Source of the DNA: Phymorhynchus buccinoides
Taxonomy: Eukaryota; Mollusca; Gastropoda; Neogastropoda; Raphitomidae
Direction of reading: 5' to 3'
Assembly (NCBI GenBank): GCA_017654935.2
Contig: CM065712.1
Coordinates: 16,678,090-16,742,089 of the forward strand
Length of the DNA stretch: 64,000 bases
In this document: in pieces, positions 63,801 through 64,000 of the stretch
Layout: every line of letters starts with the position of its first letter
How positions within the stretch are numbered: the stretch's first letter is position 1
Program-made: the position numbers and the translations under genes
Notes under the pieces: model-generated
Seen by the model: the letters and a program-made list of their open reading frames with translations, nothing else
The model's database searches: none
Told to the model about the DNA's origin: nothing

Positions 63801-63962
63801 TAACAATACCTCAGAGGCGATGAGCTCCAGGCCGTGTGTCTGCCTGAACTTCTCCCTCTTGACGATGGCCATCAGCTGGGGGTCAGCGGTGTCCAGGGCC
63901 TCCTGACCGTTGACCACAGGGCTGGACTGCAGGGCCGCCACATTGTGACACCCCCGCACCGC
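41849..63962 (-). CDS. SHMT2: serine hydroxymethyltransferase, mitochondrial type (11 exons, 5' exon missing)
   Basis: PLP enzyme that converts serine and tetrahydrofolate to glycine and 5,10-methylene-THF. Exons (coding order): 63810-63962, 61191-61270, 60211-60411, 59244-59325, 57401-57523, 55631-55770, 51957-52122, 50688-50787, 45699-45854, 45367-45474, 41849-41976. All have GT-AG borders and agreeing phases; together they give 478 codons, stop TGA. Signatures present: [53 protein letters not shown] with the Schiff-base Lys, [32 protein letters not shown] and the FPMPGF end. The segment [11 protein letters not shown]...NGQEAL before the core resembles the mitochondrial human form, so an upstream exon should hold a targeting peptide. 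No catalytic residue is missing. Five of its introns carry unusual copies of exon edges or repeats close to exons. Confidence 0.97.
41985..42336. repeat. (ATCA)n/(GATC)n arrays around a pogo-like fragment
   Basis: AATC and GATC repeats on both sides of a T1 fragment at 42116-42188. Confidence 0.95.
42337..42505. mobile_element. pogo-like MITE, family T1
   Basis: CAGTGGAACCTCTCTTATAA to GGAGGTTCCACTG, flanked by TA. Confidence 0.85.
42528..42735. mobile_element. fold-back MITE
   Basis: GCCTGCCACACTACATACGA pairs with GTAGTGTAGCAGGC; inner GCGATGCGATTGTGACGATG pairs too. Confidence 0.85.
42760..45000. other. SHMT2 intron, repeats only
   Basis: AT-rich. A partial SINE S1 end at 44095-44175 (minus), a poly-G at 44196-44207 and GT arrays at 44500-44740. 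No further exon is missing between the two SHMT2 exons it separates, since their phases match. Confidence 0.8.
45367..45474 (-). CDS. SHMT2: SHMT2 exon j (SPALTSRG)
   Basis: The acceptor is TTGTCGACAG and the donor GACCA|GTGAGTAC. It encodes [20 protein letters not shown] and the following helix. (ATG)n repeats lie just before the acceptor. Confidence 0.96.
45480..45660. repeat. (CAT)n next to the SHMT2 exon j acceptor
   Basis: Interrupted CATCATCAT repeats begin 10 bp from the acceptor. Confidence 0.95.
45699..45854 (-). CDS. SHMT2: SHMT2 exon i ([20 protein letters not shown])
   Basis: The acceptor is CCCTTCCCAG and the donor GACTAG|GTCAGTG. It encodes [40 protein letters not shown] and MTPGGLRL. 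Confidence 0.97.
46228..46735. repeat. dispersed repeat R3 copy
   Basis: Matches 51541-51900 (GGGGTCCAGG, CCCCGTCGGACGATTCAGGG, GATAAGCCTTGTAAAATTA). A partial copy lies near 45925-46010. Confidence 0.8.
47162..48250. mobile_element. 1.09-kb pogo-like element, non-autonomous
   Basis: CAGTGGTACCCCTCTAATAA to TTATTAGAGGGGTACCACTG, flanked by TA. No transposase frame inside. Confidence 0.8.
48639..48903. repeat. dispersed repeat R1, one full and one partial copy
   Basis: Full copy at 48639-48790 and a second end fragment at 48849-48903. Between them lies a piece of the exon h unit (CTGACCTGACACGACCTTGT). Confidence 0.75.
48900..50687 (-). repeat. 68/78-bp satellite of about 25 copies of SHMT2 exon h end with donor
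   Basis: On the minus strand each unit carries GACGCGTTGATGCGACGAGG, GTACAAG, then GTCAGTGAC and about 30 bp of intron. That is the last part of exon h plus its donor. Twenty-one units spaced 68 bp lack the 10 bp GTCGTGTCAG. The four or so units nearest the exon are 78 bp and keep it, as the real exon does. Units differ mainly at C/T positions in GACACYGAYGAGCACC (plus strand), and the variants recur in blocks. Confidence 0.95.
50688..50787 (-). CDS. SHMT2: SHMT2 exon h ([14 protein letters not shown])
   Basis: The acceptor is GACCCCTCAG|GCC and the donor GTGTCAG|GTCAGTGAC. It encodes [20 protein letters not shown] and [13 protein letters not shown]. Reading past the donor gives GGT CAG TGA, an immediate stop. 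Its 3' edge seeds the 68-bp array downstream. Confidence 0.96.
50945..51053. mobile_element. short piggyBac-like MITE, family P1
   Basis: Both TTAA ends kept (TTAACCCTTTCACCGCC / GGCGGTGAAAGGGTTAA), interior deleted to 109 bp. Confidence 0.88.
51541..51900. repeat. dispersed repeat R3 copy
   Basis: As 46228-46735. A 100-codon open frame just before it (minus, 51237-51545) is unassigned. Confidence 0.8.
51957..52122 (-). CDS. SHMT2: SHMT2 exon g ([20 protein letters not shown])
   Basis: The acceptor is TTTTTCTGGCAG and the donor GGGAG|GTACAT. The 55 codons include [25 protein letters not shown]-derived 15-bp minisatellite ends only 15 bp upstream of this exon. Confidence 0.97.
52138..52350. 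repeat. 15-bp minisatellite grown from a pogo-like MITE end
   Basis: Starts CAGTGGAACCTCCCTTGTAA, then about 13 units of GACCTTCCCTTGTAA. Confidence 0.92.
52350..53158. other. SHMT2 intron, little seen
   Basis: A repeat R3 relative at about 52880-53120 (GGCAGGGGTCCAG, GGGGGGGCAATGCCCCCTGG). Nothing else. Confidence 0.6.
53160..54018. repeat. composite palindrome, four arms in alternating orientation
   Basis: Segments 53160-53395 and 53573-53795 are direct copies. 53396-53545 and 53796-54018 are their reverse complements (AAGGGACTTAATCGTGGTGC and GCACCACGATTAAGTCCCTT). Confidence 0.92.
54025..54275. mobile_element. piggyBac-like MITE, family P1
   Basis: TTAACCCTTTCACCGCC to GGCGGTGAAAGGGTTAA. 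Confidence 0.92.
54448..54693. mobile_element. piggyBac-like MITE, family P1
   Basis: TTAA at both ends. A degraded T1 fragment lies between this and the previous copy (54355-54415). Confidence 0.92.
54841..55560. repeat. irregular minisatellite, GACCCAAATTTCCATTTGAC
   Basis: About 25 degenerate units of 22-30 bp with TTGACCCAAATTTCC cores lie on both sides of the exon f donor-edge copy. No coding signal. Confidence 0.85.
55140..55245 (-). repeat. partial copy of SHMT2 exon f end with donor
   Basis: About 105 bp matches exon f from [14 protein letters not shown] to HKTLRGPR, with D instead of Y at FDHADVV. The donor is ACG|GTTAGTGG. It lies downstream of the real exon inside a minisatellite of GACCCAAATTTCCATTTGAC units. 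Confidence 0.92.
55631..55770 (-). CDS. SHMT2: SHMT2 exon f (active-site lysine)
   Basis: The acceptor is GTGCTGCAG|ATC and the donor GCCGCG|GTCAGTGG. It encodes [19 protein letters not shown] and [12 protein letters not shown] with the PLP lysine. Copies of both its edges lie nearby: the donor edge at 55140-55245 and acceptor edges at 56088-56418. Confidence 0.97.
55780..56450 (-). repeat. tandem array with four copies of SHMT2 exon f start and acceptor
   Basis: Units with ACACAAACACAGGGGCGCGT and CACAGATTTACACAAACAT fill the stretch. At 56088, 56166, 56326 and 56389 they include the first 15-27 bp of exon f (ATCTGTGACGAGGTGAAGGC on minus) with its TGCTGCAG acceptor or variants TGCTGTAG and TGCAGTAG. 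Confidence 0.9.
56867..57021. mobile_element. family C1 MITE
   Basis: TACCGTATTTTACGGACTAT to TTCGTAAAATACGGTA. Confidence 0.85.
57110..57356. mobile_element. piggyBac-like MITE, family P1, left end decayed
   Basis: CCTTTCACTGCCAATGTCGC at the left and GGCGGCGAAAGGGTTAT at the right, 45 bp from SHMT2 exon e. Confidence 0.8.
57401..57523 (-). CDS. SHMT2: SHMT2 exon e ([20 protein letters not shown])
   Basis: The acceptor is GTTTCCAG|CCA and the donor AGAGAG|GTGAGTG. The 41 codons include [20 protein letters not shown], a standard SHMT segment. Confidence 0.97.
58092..58361 (+). mobile_element. tRNA-headed SINE S1
   Basis: A box GGTGGCAGAGTGGTCAAG at 58099, B box GGGTTTGAATCG, then the S1 body (CCTTCGGATGGGGACTTAAA). 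The 3' part is cut by a T1 fragment (58372-58440). Confidence 0.85.
58708..58779 (-). tRNA. tRNA-like sequence, GTC anticodon loop, probably a pseudogene
   Basis: On minus it begins GCCTCCATAGCTCATTGGTA. The D arm pairs (GCTC/GAGT) and the T arm pairs (CCGGG/CTCGG). The anticodon loop reads CTGTCAT. The anticodon stem and lower acceptor stem do not pair well. A T run follows. Either a decayed tRNA-Asp-like gene or a SINE head. Confidence 0.45.
59244..59325 (-). CDS. SHMT2: SHMT2 exon d (LTHGFMTD)
   Basis: The acceptor is TTTTCTTCTCAG and the donor TGGAC|GTAAGTC. It encodes [20 protein letters not shown] and MPYRLD. Confidence 0.97.
59408..59735. repeat. (GT)n/(GAT)n compound array
   Basis: Three units of GTGTGT, TTCAGGAGTGCAGC, (GAT)n, CCACAACAAC and the exon c edge. 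Confidence 0.9.
59490..59670 (-). repeat. two partial copies of SHMT2 exon c end with donor
   Basis: At 59488-59520 and 59635-59666 the plus strand repeats CACTGTCCCCCATCCAGCAA-like sequence. This is the exon end GATGGGGGACA with GTGAGT on the minus strand. The copies sit within units of GTGTGTGT, TTCAGGAGTGCAGC, (GAT)n and CCACAACAACAA. Confidence 0.8.
59741..60155 (+). mobile_element. tRNA-headed SINE S1, nearly full
   Basis: A box GGTGGCAGAGTGGTTAAAAC, B box GGTTCGAATCC at 59811, then a body ending with TCACAGAGATAAGTCTCTGT. Confidence 0.88.
60211..60411 (-). CDS. SHMT2: SHMT2 exon c ([16 protein letters not shown])
   Basis: The acceptor is TTGGCAG|GTAC and the donor GGGGACA|GTGAGTGG. 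It encodes [37 protein letters not shown] and GLDLPDGG. It ends with CA of a His codon that the next exon completes, giving the family's GGHLTHG. Confidence 0.97.
60478..60632. repeat. dispersed repeat R1 copy
   Basis: GCGGGGTAATCAAAAACAGG to CAGGGTACGACAAC. A C run of about 21 lies at 60860-60880, and an R3 fragment at 60925-61020. Confidence 0.7.
61191..61270 (-). CDS. SHMT2: SHMT2 exon b ([17 protein letters not shown])
   Basis: The acceptor is TTTTGCAG|AAC and the donor GCCAG|GTAGGG. It encodes [20 protein letters not shown] and EGYPGA, ending with two bases of Arg. Confidence 0.96.
61335..61554. mobile_element. piggyBac-like MITE, family P2
   Basis: TTAACCCCTTGACTGCC to GGCAGTGAAGGGGTTAA, directly beside the LINE end. 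Confidence 0.82.
61560..62488 (-). pseudogene. 5'-truncated L1/Tx1-like LINE ORF2 C-terminus
   Basis: Minus frame from 62488 reads [20 protein letters not shown] and [10 protein letters not shown], then a TAA at 61898. The same frame continues [20 protein letters not shown] and [20 protein letters not shown]. These are the post-RT region motifs of L1/Tx1-like ORF2 (FQ.R.LHRILPTN..L, C.FC...ET..HLFW). Only one stop is seen in about 290 codons, so the insertion is fairly young. It lies in the intron between SHMT2 exons a and b. Confidence 0.82.
62500..63070. other. SHMT2 intron, no feature seen
   Basis: Contains three diverged CCAGGGACA motifs (62625-62975) but no frame or clear element. Confidence 0.5.
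63073..63765 (-). repeat. six partial copies of SHMT2 exon a end with donor
   Basis: Copies near 63073, 63196, 63313, 63439, 63562 and 63689 repeat about 75 bp of exon end (AGGCAGACACACGGCCTGGA-like) and the CTCTGAGGTATTG donor, with a spacer containing CTACTCTACACTAAGATCAC on the plus strand. Period is about 117-127 bp. Confidence 0.93.
63810..63962 (-). CDS. SHMT2: SHMT2 exon a (N-terminal arm, GLELIASE)
   Basis: The acceptor is CTTTGTCAG|GCGG and the donor TCTGAG|GTATTG; phase 0 at both ends. It encodes the end of the leader-like region and [19 protein letters not shown]. Six partial copies of its 3' end follow in the intron. Confidence 0.95.
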
Positions 63963-64000
63963 CTGACAAAGACAGAAAAACACAACGACACGAAGTTGTT

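Overview
This window comes from a eukaryotic, metazoan nuclear genome. I infer a lophotrochozoan, probably a gastropod mollusc. The evidence is two animal genes split by spliceosomal GT-AG introns, very dense microsatellites, many small palindromic DNA transposons, tRNA-headed SINEs and LINE fragments. The species call is inference; the sequence proves only an animal-type genome.

Layout: two convergent genes fill most of the window. On the + strand, about 4.4-26.0 kb, lies the 3' part of a TPR gene. Its protein matches ODAD4/TTC25, the outer dynein arm docking complex subunit of motile cilia. Seven exons from 13928 to 26023 join in one open frame of 1390 codons, with phases agreeing at every junction. 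The upstream TPR exons are not found; they lie outside the window or are unrecognised in 1-4.4 kb. On the - strand, 63962 down to 41849, lies serine hydroxymethyltransferase. It has eleven exons that join without a break into 478 codons and is closest to mitochondrial SHMT2. Its first exon lies beyond the right edge. Between the two 3' ends (26.5-41.0 kb) is a transposon-rich intergenic stretch. I see no rRNA gene, no CRISPR array and no prokaryotic-type operon.

The most striking signal is a repeated architecture seen at seven places in the two unrelated genes. The edge of an exon, with its splice site, is copied in tandem into the neighbouring intron. SHMT2 has about 25 extra copies of one exon end with its donor (48.9-50.7 kb, 68-bp period), six extra copies of another donor edge (63.07-63.77 kb), two of a third (59.5-59.7 kb), and both edges of a fourth exon copied (55.1 and 56.1-56.4 kb). 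ODAD4 has six extra acceptor edges (13.23-13.86 kb), an exon copied on both sides (two acceptor edges and three donor edges, 19.5-20.5 kb), and an array of about nine decayed mini-exon copies (4.55-5.76 kb). Microsatellites sit inside or beside several arrays. These arrays place many decoy splice sites next to real ones. Where I read the frame, using a decoy or reading past the true donor usually meets a stop or shifts the frame.

The rest is repeats: two piggyBac-like MITE families with TTAA ends, a mariner-type fold-back MITE with TA target sites, pogo-like elements with CAGTGG ends, a fold-back family with CCGTATTTT ends, large palindromes, minisatellites (some apparently grown from MITE ends), SINEs and two LINE types. 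The two genes have no obvious functional link: one is ciliary assembly, the other mitochondrial one-carbon metabolism. They share only the convergent layout and the local repeat behaviour.
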